From Enterobacteriaceae bacterium UBA5654 (GTDB taxonomy: Bacteria; Pseudomonadota; Gammaproteobacteria; Enterobacterales; Enterobacteriaceae), in assembly GCA_002421005.1 (NCBI GenBank), contig DIJC01000019.1, positions 1-64,000 on the forward strand: DNA of 64,000 nucleotides, in the 5' to 3' direction. The position numbers were made by a program, and so were the translations under genes. The notes beneath the pieces were generated by a model, which saw nothing but the letters and a program-made list of their open reading frames with translations, searched no databases and was not told where the DNA came from. This document shows positions 35,341 to 44,308 of this stretch, one piece after another (positions within the stretch are counted from its first letter, which is position 1; every line of letters starts with the position of its first letter).

Positions 35341-36267
35341 ATGACCATTGCACTGGAACTCAACCAGCTAAAAAAAACCTATCCCGGCGGCGTACAGGCG
35401 CTGCGCGGGATTGATTTAACGGTAAACGCCGGTGATTTTTATGCTCTTCTGGGCCCGAACGGTGCGGGTAAATCCACCACCATTGGCATTATCAGCTCGC
35501 TGGTCAATAAAACCTCCGGGCGGGTGAGCATCTTCGGTTACGATCTGGAAAAAGACGTCGTTAACGCCAAACGCCAGCTTGGGCTGGTGCCGCAGGAGTT
35601 TAACTTTAATCCGTTCGAAACCGTCCAGCAGATTGTCATCAATCAGGCCGGATACTACGGTGTGGAGCGCAAAGAAGCGGTCGCACGCAGCGAAAAGTAC
35701 CTTAAACAGCTTGAACTGTGGGAAAAACGCAACGAACGTGCGCGGATGCTTTCCGGCGGTATGAAGCGTCGCCTGATGATTGCCCGTGCGCTGATGCATG
35801 AACCTAAACTGCTGATCCTTGACGAGCCGACCGCTGGCGTGGATATCGAACTGCGCCGCTCCATGTGGGGCTTCCTGAAAGATCTCAACGATAAAGGCAC
35901 GACCATCATTTTGACCACCCACTATCTCGAAGAAGCTGAAATGCTGTGCCGCAATATCGGCATTATTCAGAACGGTGAACTGGTGGAAAATACCTCAATG
36001 AAAAATCTGCTCGGCAAGCTGAAGTCGGAAACCTTTATTCTCGATCTGGCGGCGAAAAGCCCGCTGCCGAAGCTGGAAGGGTATCAGTACCGGCTGGTCG
36101 ATACGTCCACTCTGGAGGTCGAAGTGCTGCGCGAGCAGGGCGTTAACAGCGTCTTTAGCCAGCTTAGCGCCCAGGGTGTACAGGTATTAAGTATGCGTAA
36201 CAAGGCGAACCGTCTGGAAGAGCTGTTCGTTTCGCTGGTTCATGAAAAACAAGGAGATCGCGCATGA
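35341..36267 (+). CDS. yadG: ABC exporter ATP-binding protein YadG
   Basis: A 308-residue ABC ATPase of the ABC-2 export type: Walker A GPNGAGKSTT, signature LSGGMKRRLMIARAL, Walker B LLILDEPTAGVD, and the H-loop in LTTHYLEEAE. A C-terminal extension of about 90 residues follows. It overlaps yadH by 4 bp. The substrate of YadGH is not established. Confidence 0.94.
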   Translation: MTIALELNQLKKTYPGGVQALRGIDLTVNAGDFYALLGPNGAGKSTTIGIISSLVNKTSGRVSIFGYDLEKDVVNAKRQLGLVPQEFNFNPFETVQQIVINQAGYYGVERKEAVARSEKYLKQLELWEKRNERARMLSGGMKRRLMIARALMHEPKLLILDEPTAGVDIELRRSMWGFLKDLNDKGTTIILTTHYLEEAEMLCRNIGIIQNGELVENTSMKNLLGKLKSETFILDLAAKSPLPKLEGYQYRLVDTSTLEVEVLREQGVNSVFSQLSAQGVQVLSMRNKANRLEELFVSLVHEKQGDRA

Positions 36268-37034
36268 TGCAGTTGTACTGGGTCGCGCTGAAAAGCATCT
36301 GGGCGAAAGAGATCCATCGCTTTATGCGCATCTGGGTGCAGACCCTGGTGCCGCCGGTCATTACCATGACGCTTTATTTTATTATTTTTGGTAATTTGAT
36401 CGGCTCGCGGATCGGCGAGATGCACGGCTTTAGCTATATGCAGTTTATCGTGCCGGGGCTGATCATGATGTCGGTGATCACCAATGCGTATGCAAACGTC
36501 GCCTCTTCGTTCTTCAGCGCCAAGTTTCAGCGCAATATTGAGGAACTGCTGGTGGCTCCGGTGCCGACGCACGTCATTATCTTTGGTTATGTTGGCGGCG
36601 GGGTGGCGCGCGGGCTGTGCGTGGGCATTCTGGTGACGGCCATTTCGCTGTTCTTCGTGCCGTTTCAGGTGCATTCATGGGTGTTTGTGGCGCTGACGCT
36701 GGTGCTGACGGCGGTGCTGTTCTCGCTGGCGGGGCTGCTGAACGCGGTGTTTGCCAAAAGCTTCGATGACATCAGCCTGATCCCGACCTTTGTGTTGACG
36801 CCGCTGACCTATCTCGGCGGGGTGTTTTATTCCCTTACGCTGCTGCCGCCGTTCTGGCAGGCATTGTCGCATCTCAACCCGATTGTCTACATGATCAGTG
36901 GCTTCCGCTACGGTTTCCTCGGCATCAATGATGTTCCGCTGTTCACGACCGTCGGCGTACTGGCGGTATTTATCATCGCCTTTTACCTGCTGTGCTGGTA
37001 TCTGATCCAGCGCGGTCGCGGCTTGCGCAGCTAA
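36264..37034 (+). CDS. yadH: ABC-2 type exporter permease YadH
   Basis: A 256-residue inner-membrane permease with six hydrophobic segments and the ABC-2 motif region LTPLTYLGGVFYSLTLLPPFWQ near residue 180. It is translationally coupled to yadG and would form its membrane partner. A terminator follows. Confidence 0.94.
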   Translation: MMQLYWVALKSIWAKEIHRFMRIWVQTLVPPVITMTLYFIIFGNLIGSRIGEMHGFSYMQFIVPGLIMMSVITNAYANVASSFFSAKFQRNIEELLVAPVPTHVIIFGYVGGGVARGLCVGILVTAISLFFVPFQVHSWVFVALTLVLTAVLFSLAGLLNAVFAKSFDDISLIPTFVLTPLTYLGGVFYSLTLLPPFWQALSHLNPIVYMISGFRYGFLGINDVPLFTTVGVLAVFIIAFYLLCWYLIQRGRGLRS

Positions 37035-37036
37035 TT

Positions 37037-37070
37037 TTTCCGCCTCTGTTGAAAAGAGGCGGAAAGTTTT
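37037..37070 (+). terminator. Terminator after yadH
   Basis: TTTCCGCCTCT pairs with AGAGGCGGAAA around a 7-nt loop, followed by GTTTT. Confidence 0.75.
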
Positions 37071-37134
37071 GATATTTATCACCGACAACAATTAATCACC
37101 CGGCTAAACTGCTTGCCTGCTAAGGAGATAAGCC

Positions 37135-37575
37135 ATGCTAGGCTGGGTGATTACCTGTCATGACGATCGGGCGCAGGACATGCTCGATCATCTTGAAAAA
37201 AACTACGGGCCGTTAACGCAATGCCGGGCGGTCAATTTCTGGCGTGGGTTAAGCACCAACATGCTCAGCCGGATGATGTGTGACGCGATGCACGCGGTGG
37301 ATTCCGGTGATGGGGTGATTTTCCTGACCGATAGATCGGGGGAAGCGCCTTACCGCACAGCGGCGCTGATGAGCCATAAACATCCCCATTGCGAAGTGAT
37401 TTCGGGGATTAGCTATCCGCTGCTTGAGCTTTATTTCCCGCTGCGGCATACGCTGGATCACGCCGCCTTTCGCGAAGCGATCGTGGCACGCGGTACACCG
37501 GACGTCAGCAGCCTGTGGCATCAGCAGCAAAAAAATCCTCCCTTCGTCCTGCTCCATGATTTGTATGCAAATTAG
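37135..37575 (+). CDS. yadI: Mannose-family PTS EIIA-like protein YadI
   Basis: A 146-residue cytosolic domain of the PTS EIIA-Man/ManX type. The expected phosphorylation site is His9 (WVITCHDDR). No EIIB, EIIC or EIID partner is near, as is also the case for E. coli YadI, so its role is unclear. The ATG at 37135 follows AAGGAGATAAGCC. Confidence 0.9.
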   Translation: MLGWVITCHDDRAQDMLDHLEKNYGPLTQCRAVNFWRGLSTNMLSRMMCDAMHAVDSGDGVIFLTDRSGEAPYRTAALMSHKHPHCEVISGISYPLLELYFPLRHTLDHAAFREAIVARGTPDVSSLWHQQQKNPPFVLLHDLYAN

Positions 37576-37637
37576 CCATTGGTATTGATGCCGCTTTTGT
37601 TACAATAGCGGCAGATTCTCCTTTCTGGCCTGCCTCA

Positions 37638-38879
37638 ATGTTCATACGTTTTATCACTGTGCTGCTGATGCTGCTCTGTACAAGTGCGTCCGCGGCGTTA
37701 ATTAGCGATCGTCCCGCGCGCTATATGCAAACGACCGAAGACGCGGCGATTTGGGCGCAGGTAGGAAATAGAGTGGTCAACGTGGGTAATGTCCGTCCGG
37801 GGCAAATCCTCGCAGTTCTGCCTACCGCTGCGGACTTCTATGAATTTAGTTTTGGCTTCGGCACCGGTTTTATTGATAAAGACCATCTGGAAGCGGTGCA
37901 GGGACGCCAGCGCGTTCAGGATAGCCTCGGCGATCTTAATAAACCGTTAAGCAACCAGAATCTGATCACCTGGAAAGATACCCCGGTGTATAACGCGCCC
38001 AGTGCTGGCAGCGCGCCTTTCGGCACTCTGGCTGATAACCTGCGCTACCCCATTATCAGCAAGCTGAAAGACCGTTTAAATCAGACCTGGTATCAGATCC
38101 GCATCGGCAATCGCCTCGCCTGGATCAGCAGCCTTGATGCCCAGCAGGATAATGGCATTCCGGTGCTGACTTACCACCACATTCTGCGCGATGAAGAGAA
38201 CACGCGCTTTCGCCATACTTCGACGACAACCTCCGTGCGCGCCTTCAGTAACCAGATGACCTGGCTGCGCGATCAGGGCTATACCACCCTGACGATGTAC
38301 CAGCTTGAGGGCTATGTGCGTAATAAAATGAACCTGCCCGCGCGGGCAGTGGCGATCACCTTTGATGACGGGCTGAAATCGGTCAGTCGCTATGCTTACC
38401 CTGTCCTCCACCAGTACGGATTTCACGCCACCGCGTTTATCATTTCTTCACGCATCAAGCGCCATCCGCAGAAGTGGGATGCGAAATCATTACAGTTTAT
38501 GAGCATTGCCGAACTGCGGACCATTCGCGACGTGTTTGATTTTCAGTCGCATACCCACTTTTTGCACCGCGTGGATGCGCTTCATCATCCGATTTTACTC
38601 AGCCGTAATTATCACAACATCCTGCTGGATTTTGAGCACTCGCGCCGCGCGCTGGCGCAGTTTAATCCGCACGTGCTTTATCTGTCTTATCCCTTCGGCG
38701 GCTATGACGATAACGCGTTGAAAGCGGCAAACGACGCCGGTTTTCATATGGCGGTGACTACGGTACAGGGGAAAGTAAAGCCGGGGGATAATGTGTTATT
38801 ACTGAAACGGTTATATATCTTAAGAACGGATTCGCTGGAAACGATGGCGCGGCTGATCAGCAATCAGCCGCAGGGGTGA
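37638..38879 (+). CDS. yadE: Exported polysaccharide deacetylase-family protein YadE
   Basis: A 413-residue protein with signal peptide MFIRFITVLLMLLCTSASA. The N-terminal part (about 20-180) looks like SH3-type domains. The C-terminal part is a NodB polysaccharide deacetylase domain with AITFDDGLKS (catalytic and metal Asp) and the metal-binding SHTHFLH, then YLSYPFGGYDDNALKAA. It should act in the periplasm on an N-acetylated glycan; the substrate is unknown. Confidence 0.92.
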   Translation: MFIRFITVLLMLLCTSASAALISDRPARYMQTTEDAAIWAQVGNRVVNVGNVRPGQILAVLPTAADFYEFSFGFGTGFIDKDHLEAVQGRQRVQDSLGDLNKPLSNQNLITWKDTPVYNAPSAGSAPFGTLADNLRYPIISKLKDRLNQTWYQIRIGNRLAWISSLDAQQDNGIPVLTYHHILRDEENTRFRHTSTTTSVRAFSNQMTWLRDQGYTTLTMYQLEGYVRNKMNLPARAVAITFDDGLKSVSRYAYPVLHQYGFHATAFIISSRIKRHPQKWDAKSLQFMSIAELRTIRDVFDFQSHTHFLHRVDALHHPILLSRNYHNILLDFEHSRRALAQFNPHVLYLSYPFGGYDDNALKAANDAGFHMAVTTVQGKVKPGDNVLLLKRLYILRTDSLETMARLISNQPQG

Positions 38880-38883
38880 GGCA

Positions 38884-39264
38884 TCAGGCAACCTGAACCG
38901 GGATGGCTTTCGCGGTACGCTTCATTTCGTTATCGCCTTCAAAGTAGGCGACGTTAGGACGCCAGCGACGCGCTTCTTCGTCAGACATGGTGACGAAGCT
39001 GGCGATAATCACAATGTCGCCAACGCTGGCGCAATGGGCCGCCGCGCCGTTCACCGAGATGATCCTCGAACCGCGTTCAGCCGCGATCGCATAGGTTGAG
39101 AAACGCTGGCCGTTGGTCACATTCCAGATGCTAATGGCTTCGTTTTCAAGAATACCGGCTGCATCGAGAAAATCCTGATCGATGGCGCAGGAGCCTTCAT
39201 AGTGCAGGTCCGCCTGAGTGACTTTCACGCGATGGAGTTTGCCCTGCAACATAGTGCGAATCAT
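38884..39264 (-). CDS. panD: Aspartate 1-decarboxylase proenzyme
   Basis: PanD makes beta-alanine for pantothenate. The 126-residue proenzyme self-cleaves between Gly24 and Ser25 (LHYEGSCAID) to form the pyruvoyl group. It lies near panC and panB on the same strand, separated from them by the rpn pseudogene, as in E. coli. Confidence 0.97.
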   Translation of the reverse strand: MIRTMLQGKLHRVKVTQADLHYEGSCAIDQDFLDAAGILENEAISIWNVTNGQRFSTYAIAAERGSRIISVNGAAAHCASVGDIVIIASFVTMSDEEARRWRPNVAYFEGDNEMKRTAKAIPVQVA

Positions 39265-39533
39265 AACTTCTACCTTTCAAACGGGTCGTTAACGAAGCAG
39301 GCAATACCTGCTTTGAGAAAATTCTAAGGCAGTATTGCCCGAATTTTGATGACTGTCTATATGGCCAGGGACGTTTCAGCGGGGAGTTTGCGTATTGTCA
39401 CGCAAAGCTGACAGCAATGATTGTAACCTATTGATTTTTATTACGGCATCTCTCGTAAAACCCAAAATGCCCGCCTGACGAATTTTGTTGCTGGAAGGAT
39501 ACTGCGCCCACTGGAGATGAAAGGGCTGTCAGG

Positions 39534-40420
39534 ATGAATAAAGGAAAAGGCACTACGCCGCATGATGCGCTATTTAAACAGTTTCTGATGCACCCCGATA
39601 CGGCGCGCGATTTCTCGACATTCACCTGCCGGGTGAATTTCGTGAAATCTGCGATTTGAATACGCTGCGTCTGGAAGCGGGAAACTTTGTGGAAGATGAT
39701 TTGAAGGAGTATTACAACGATGTGCTTTACTCGGTACAGATGCAGGGCAACGCAGGCTATCTTTATGTTTTGATAGAACATCAGAGTTCGCCGGATAAAA
39801 AAATGGCGTTTCGCTTATTGCGCTACGCTATTGCAACAATGCATAGGCATCTTGCCGCTGACCACGAGCACCTCCCGCTGGTGATCCCCATTTTGTTTTA
39901 TCAGGGGAACACTACCCCTTACCCGCATTCGACCTGCTGGCTGGATATGTTCGCTTCGCCGGAGCTGGCGCGGCGCTTATACAGCAACCCGTTTCCGCTG
40001 GTCGATATAACCGTCATCCCGGACGATGAGATCATGCGCCATCGGCGGGTAGCCGTGCTGGAACTGCTGCAAAAGCATATCCGCCAGCGGGACTTAATGC
40101 TGCTACAGGAGCGGCTGGTCAAGCTTTTAGCGGCAGAGTACACTACCGGAAGTCAGCTTAAGGCGCTGATTAACTACATATTGCAACGTGGTCACACGGA
40201 GCAACCTGGAATATTTTACAGGGAACTGGCGCACAGAGTGCCGAAGGAGGAATCTATGATGACGATTGCTGAGTGGTTGGAAGAGCAGGGAATGCTGAAA
40301 GGAGAAATGGAGACAAAGCGCCGGGTGGCCGCTCGCCTGCTGGAAAACGGCATGTCGAGCGAGATGGTCGCCCGAATGACGGAGTTGACCGAAGATGAAA
40401 TCGAGCAGCTTAGCCACTGA
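39534..40420 (+). pseudogene. rpnC: Frameshifted Rpn-family recombination-promoting nuclease (rpnC-like)
   Basis: The frame from ATG 39534 reads MNKGKGTTPHDALFKQFLMHPDTARDF and then runs out of frame to a stop about 16 codons later. The remainder (DIHLPGEFREICDLNTLRLEAGNF onward, to 40420) continues in another frame. Adding one T to the TTT at 39611-39613 restores the family sequence ARDFLDIHLPG. Catalytic-type residues downstream (EDDLKEYYNDV, LIEHQSS) are intact. This is the rpnC (yadD) position between panD and panC. It was probably inactivated recently; a programmed shift or sequencing error cannot be excluded. Confidence 0.85.
40256..40420 (+). CDS. Intragenic small ORF, RpnS-type antitoxin candidate
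   Basis: Within the 3' end of the rpn gene, ATG 40256 is preceded by a strong GAAGGAGG ribosome site. It gives a 54-residue helical protein (MMTIAEWLEEQGMLKGEMET, ending TEDEIEQLSH). Intragenic short forms of E. coli Rpn proteins have been described as antitoxins of the full-length nucleases. Here the small ORF is unaffected by the frameshift at 39611-39613. Expression is inferred from the ribosome site. Confidence 0.6.
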   Translation: MMTIAEWLEEQGMLKGEMETKRRVAARLLENGMSSEMVARMTELTEDEIEQLSH

Positions 40421-40471
40421 TGCTCATTGTGGCTAGCGTAAGCAAGTGCTCGTAAGCCTTAAACGTATTTT

Positions 40472-40502
40472 CAGCCGCTAAGCCTTCAGGCGTTAGCGGC
40501 TG
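40472..40502. terminator. Hairpin between the rpn gene and panC
   Basis: CAGCCGCTAAGCC pairs with GGCGTTAGCGGCTG with small imperfections, between convergent genes. No T run follows, so terminator strength is uncertain. Confidence 0.5.
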
Positions 40503-40513
40503 GGGGTTATCAA

Positions 40514-41365
40514 TCAGTCCAGCTCAACCATTTTATTGTCAATCAGTCGCGCCTGGCCCAGCCACGCGGCGGCAAGGATCACCGCGCGTTTACTCGTTTC
40601 GCTTAACGCCAGCAGCGTGTCGGCGTCACGAATTTGAATGTCATCAGCGCGAAATCCTTTTTCATTCAACTCCTGTTCGGCAATGGTCACGATCTCCTGC
40701 TGATCGCGTTGTCCCGCCTGCAATTTCTCAGCAATGTTGTTCATCACCTGATATAAGCCCGGCGCAATTTTTCGCTGGTCGGCGGTGAGATAGCCGTTGC
40801 GGGAACTGAGGGCTAAACCATCTTTAGCGCGGATAATCGGCACGCCGATAATATCGATGTCGTAGCCCATATCGGCAACCATTTTGCGGATCAGCGCCAG
40901 CTGCTGGAAGTCTTTTTCCCCGAAGCAGGCGATATCCGGCTGGATCAAATTAAACAGCTTGCTGACGATGGTCGATACGCCGCGAAAATGCCCCGGACGA
41001 CTGGCCCCTTCCAGCATGGTGGAGAGACCCGGCACGTCAACGAAGGTGTGATTTTCAGTGCCCTGCGGGTAAATATCCTGCGCGGAAGGGGCGAAGAGCA
41101 GCTCCACTTTACGTTTATTGAGTTTTTCGCAGTCTTCCTGGAGGGTACGCGGGTAGCGGGCCAGATCTTCCGGGCGATCAAACTGCATCGGGTTGACGAA
41201 AATACTCACCACCACCACATCGGCGCGGGCTTTGGCTTCGTCTACCAGTTTCATATGCCCATCGTGCAGATTGCCCATGGTGGGCACCAGCGCAATACGT
41301 TTACCTTCCTGGCGCAGACGACGGATATGCTGGCGCAGCAGCGGCAGAGTTTCGATAATCAGCAC
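40514..41365 (-). CDS. panC: Pantothenate synthetase
   Basis: PanC joins pantoate and beta-alanine using ATP. The 283-residue cytidylyltransferase-fold protein has the HxGH-type MGNLHDGHMKLV and the KMSKS-like KDGLALSSRNGYL. The start is a GTG at 41365 behind AAGGAGTCAAGTT, giving the family N-terminus MLIIETLPLLRQ. It follows panB by 11 bp. Confidence 0.97.
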   Translation of the reverse strand: MLIIETLPLLRQHIRRLRQEGKRIALVPTMGNLHDGHMKLVDEAKARADVVVVSIFVNPMQFDRPEDLARYPRTLQEDCEKLNKRKVELLFAPSAQDIYPQGTENHTFVDVPGLSTMLEGASRPGHFRGVSTIVSKLFNLIQPDIACFGEKDFQQLALIRKMVADMGYDIDIIGVPIIRAKDGLALSSRNGYLTADQRKIAPGLYQVMNNIAEKLQAGQRDQQEIVTIAEQELNEKGFRADDIQIRDADTLLALSETSKRAVILAAAWLGQARLIDNKMVELD

Positions 41366-41376
41366 AACTTGACTCC

Positions 41377-42168
41377 TTAATGGAAACTGTGTTCTTCGCC
41401 CGGATAAACACCGGATTCGACGTCGGCCATATACTGCCGCACGGCGGCACGCATGTCGCCCGCTTCAGCAAGGAAATTCTTCGCAAATTTAGGAATGTGG
41501 CCGCCGGTGATGCCGAAAGCGTCATGCATCACCAGGATCTGTCCGTCGGTGACGTTGCCTGCGCCAATGCCGATAACCGGAATGGAGAGCGCTTCGGTGA
41601 CGCGCTTCGCCAGCTCGACCGGGACGCATTCCAGCACCAGCAGTTGCGCCCCCGCAGCTTCCAGCGCCAGCGCGTCATCAAGAAGCTGTTGCCCGGCGTC
41701 GCCGCGCCCCTGCACTTTATAACCGCCGAAAATATTCACTGACTGCGGGGTCAACCCCAGATGCCCGCACACCGGCACCGCGCGGTCGGTAAGCATTTTA
41801 ACGGTATCCACCAGCCAGGCTCCGCCTTCAATTTTGACCATATTCGCCCCGGCGCGCATCACCACAGCGGCATTTTCAAACGCCTGCTCCGGCGTGGCAT
41901 AGGCCATAAACGGCAGATCGGAAAGCAGGAGGCAGTTCGGCGCACCGCGGCGCACGGCGCGGGTATGGTAAGCGATGTCTTCAACGGTCACGGGTAGCGT
42001 GGAGTCATGACCCTGAACGGTCATGCCTAACGAGTCGCCCACCAGCATCACGTTCAGCCCTTCGTCGGCAAACAGTTTAGCGAAGCTGTAGTCATAAGCG
42101 GTGATGGTCGCGAAGCGTTTTTTCTCGAGTTTATATTTCTGTAACAGCGAAATCGTGGTCGGTTTCAT
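41377..42168 (-). CDS. panB: 3-methyl-2-oxobutanoate hydroxymethyltransferase
   Basis: PanB makes ketopantoate from 2-oxoisovalerate and methylene-tetrahydrofolate. The 263-residue TIM-barrel protein contains the metal- and substrate-binding VGDSLGMTVQGHDSTLPVT and the later GIGAGNVTDGQILVMHDAFG. First gene of panB-panC. Confidence 0.97.
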   Translation of the reverse strand: MKPTTISLLQKYKLEKKRFATITAYDYSFAKLFADEGLNVMLVGDSLGMTVQGHDSTLPVTVEDIAYHTRAVRRGAPNCLLLSDLPFMAYATPEQAFENAAVVMRAGANMVKIEGGAWLVDTVKMLTDRAVPVCGHLGLTPQSVNIFGGYKVQGRGDAGQQLLDDALALEAAGAQLLVLECVPVELAKRVTEALSIPVIGIGAGNVTDGQILVMHDAFGITGGHIPKFAKNFLAEAGDMRAAVRQYMADVESGVYPGEEHSFH

Positions 42169-42390
42169 AATCTTACCCGAAAGCTAAGTGCATAATGGCT
42201 GGCATTCTATCAGTGCTATTGATGGGGGCAATGCTTTTGCTGGAAGTATATACTCGTCATCCTTCACGTTGCAGATGTGTTGGCTTTCCTGCAACTCAAA
42301 TTATTTAGAGTATTGATATAACAGCGACGTCAGGCGCAATACCGGGAAGTCGTTTACTTTTTTTCCTGAATCCGCGGCGCGGAAGGAGAA

Positions 42391-42870
42391 TTACCAGCGA
42401 TCCGGGCAGGGAGAGAAGCAGGATAACACTTCGCGTAATGGCTGGTGACTTCCCGGAAAACGGAGTTCCGGCGCAATCTCAAACAGCGGCCACAGCATAA
42501 AGCCGCGATTGTGCATGTCGTAATGCGGCACCGTCAGGCGCGGCGTGTTTATCACTTCGTCGCCAAACAGCAAAATATCTAAATCCAGCGTGCGCGGTCC
42601 CCAGCGTTCGGCTTTGCGCGTGCGGCCCTGCTGGAGTTCAATGCGCTGGGTATGATCGAGCAGCGTTTCTGGCGCCAGCGTGGTTGCCAGCGCTACGGCG
42701 GCGTTCAGGTAATCAGGCTGATCCTGCGGGCCAAGCGGGGGAGTGCGGTAATACGAGGAGACGGCGATAATCCGGCTTTGCGGGATCTCGCCTATTGCCT
42801 GAACGGCAGCATTGACCTGCTCCAGCGGAGAGGCCAAATTGCTGCCGAGAGCGATATACGCAAGCGTCAT
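42391..42870 (-). CDS. folK: HPPK: hydroxymethyldihydropterin pyrophosphokinase
   Basis: FolK pyrophosphorylates 6-hydroxymethyl-7,8-dihydropterin in folate synthesis. It has 159 residues with the HPPK signature RWGPRTLDLDILLFGD (about 88-103), whose two Asp bind Mg. Its start overlaps the pcnB stop by 4 bp (ATGA), so the two are coupled. Confidence 0.97.
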   Translation of the reverse strand: MTLAYIALGSNLASPLEQVNAAVQAIGEIPQSRIIAVSSYYRTPPLGPQDQPDYLNAAVALATTLAPETLLDHTQRIELQQGRTRKAERWGPRTLDLDILLFGDEVINTPRLTVPHYDMHNRGFMLWPLFEIAPELRFPGSHQPLREVLSCFSPCPDRW

Positions 42871-44264
42871 GCGCTGCCTTCGCGGCGCGGGGCTCGCTTA
42901 CGCGGGCGACGATGACGACGACGTGCTTCAGGCTCATCACCGAGATCGTTAAGCATATCTTTTTGCGCAGGCGGCGCGGAAACCTGGAATTCGCCCCACC
43001 ATTTCGCCAGACGCTGCAACTCCGCATTGTTTTCGACGTCTGCACGCAGGGCGAGCAGGTCGTAAGAGGCGCGGAATTTCGGATGCTCCAGCAGCTTCCA
43101 CGCGCGTTTACCCTGGCGGCGGGACATACGCAGCTGAAGCTGCCAGATATCGCGCGTCAGGGTGGTGATGCGTTTCGGAATAGCCAGTGAGCGGCAGGCT
43201 TCATCAAGCACTTCGTTCATCGCCAGCGCAAAGGCGTCCTGATAGGCCAGCCCGCCTTCCTGGGCCAGTTTCTGCGCCATTTCCAGCAGCGGATACCAGA
43301 ACATCGCCGCAAACAGGAACGCCGGATTCACGCGCATATCATTTTGCAGGCGCTTATCGGTATTCTTCAGCACCTGAGCTAAGATGCGCTCCATCGCGCT
43401 GTCGCCGCTTTCGGTGAAATAGCGGGTGATGGTCGGGAACAGCGGCTGGAACAGGCTGTACTGACAGAGCAGTTTGTAGGTGTCGTAGCCGTGACCGGCC
43501 TGAAGCAGCTTGAGCGATTCTTCAAACAGACGCGCGGGCGGGACATCGTTCATCAGCGATGCCAGGCGCGGGATCGGCTCTGCGGTTTCCGGGCTGATGG
43601 TCATGTTCAGTTTGGCGGCAAAGCGCACCGCGCGCAGCATCCGCACCGGATCTTCGCGATAGCGCGTTTCGGGATCGCCAATCAGACGAATAACGCCTTC
43701 TTCCAGATCCTGCATACCGCCAACGTAATCGCGCACGGAAAAATCCGCCACGCTGTAATAAAGGCTGTTAATGGTAAAGTCGCGGCGCTGGGCATCTTCT
43801 TCAATAGAGCCGAAGATATTATCACGCAGCAGCATACCGTTTTGCCCACGCTGAGAGGTGGTGCGATCGGCCTGGGTTTCTTCGTGATGACCCCGGAAGG
43901 TCGCCACTTCGATAATTTCCGGGCCAAACATAACGTGAGCAAGACGAAAACGACGGCCTACCAGGCGGCAGTTGCGAAACAGTTTCCGCACCTGATCCGG
44001 CGTGGCGCTGGTCGTCACGTCAAAATCTTTGGGTTTTTTGCCGAGCAGGAGATCGCGCACCCCGCCACCCACCAGATACGCTTCGTATCCCGCTTTATTC
44101 AGGCGGTAAAGAACCTTGAGGGCATTTTCACTGATATCTTTGCGGGAAATAGCATGCTGTTCACGCGGGATAACCGTCATATGCGGACGGGCGACGACCT
44201 GTTCGGCCTCGCTCTCCTCGCGGCTGAGCACCTTGCGGCAAAAATTAGCGACTCGGGTAAAAAT
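42867..44264 (-). CDS. pcnB: Poly(A) polymerase I, AUU start
   Basis: PcnB adds 3' poly(A) tails to RNA, promoting decay and controlling ColE1-type plasmid copy number. I place the start at ATT (44264-44262), giving FTRVANFCRKVLSREESEAEQ and 465 residues, the E. coli length; E. coli pcnB is also known to start at AUU. Supporting this, GAGG lies about 8 bases upstream, while the only upstream ATG (44276) overlaps that ribosome site. The nucleotidyltransferase motif is VGGGVRDLLLGKKPKDFDV; the C-terminus is Arg-rich (RRRHRRPRKRAPRREG), likely RNA-binding. Confidence 0.95.
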   Translation of the reverse strand: MFTRVANFCRKVLSREESEAEQVVARPHMTVIPREQHAISRKDISENALKVLYRLNKAGYEAYLVGGGVRDLLLGKKPKDFDVTTSATPDQVRKLFRNCRLVGRRFRLAHVMFGPEIIEVATFRGHHEETQADRTTSQRGQNGMLLRDNIFGSIEEDAQRRDFTINSLYYSVADFSVRDYVGGMQDLEEGVIRLIGDPETRYREDPVRMLRAVRFAAKLNMTISPETAEPIPRLASLMNDVPPARLFEESLKLLQAGHGYDTYKLLCQYSLFQPLFPTITRYFTESGDSAMERILAQVLKNTDKRLQNDMRVNPAFLFAAMFWYPLLEMAQKLAQEGGLAYQDAFALAMNEVLDEACRSLAIPKRITTLTRDIWQLQLRMSRRQGKRAWKLLEHPKFRASYDLLALRADVENNAELQRLAKWWGEFQVSAPPAQKDMLNDLGDEPEARRRHRRPRKRAPRREGSA

Positions 44265-44308
44265 AGTGCACCTCATATCAGGACAAAAAAATAGCGGCTA
44301 ATCATAGC

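Noticed and set aside
39534..40420. Transposase or insertion element
   Set aside because: Rpn proteins are often labelled transposase-like, but there are no terminal inverted repeats or target duplications, and the locus matches chromosomal rpnC.
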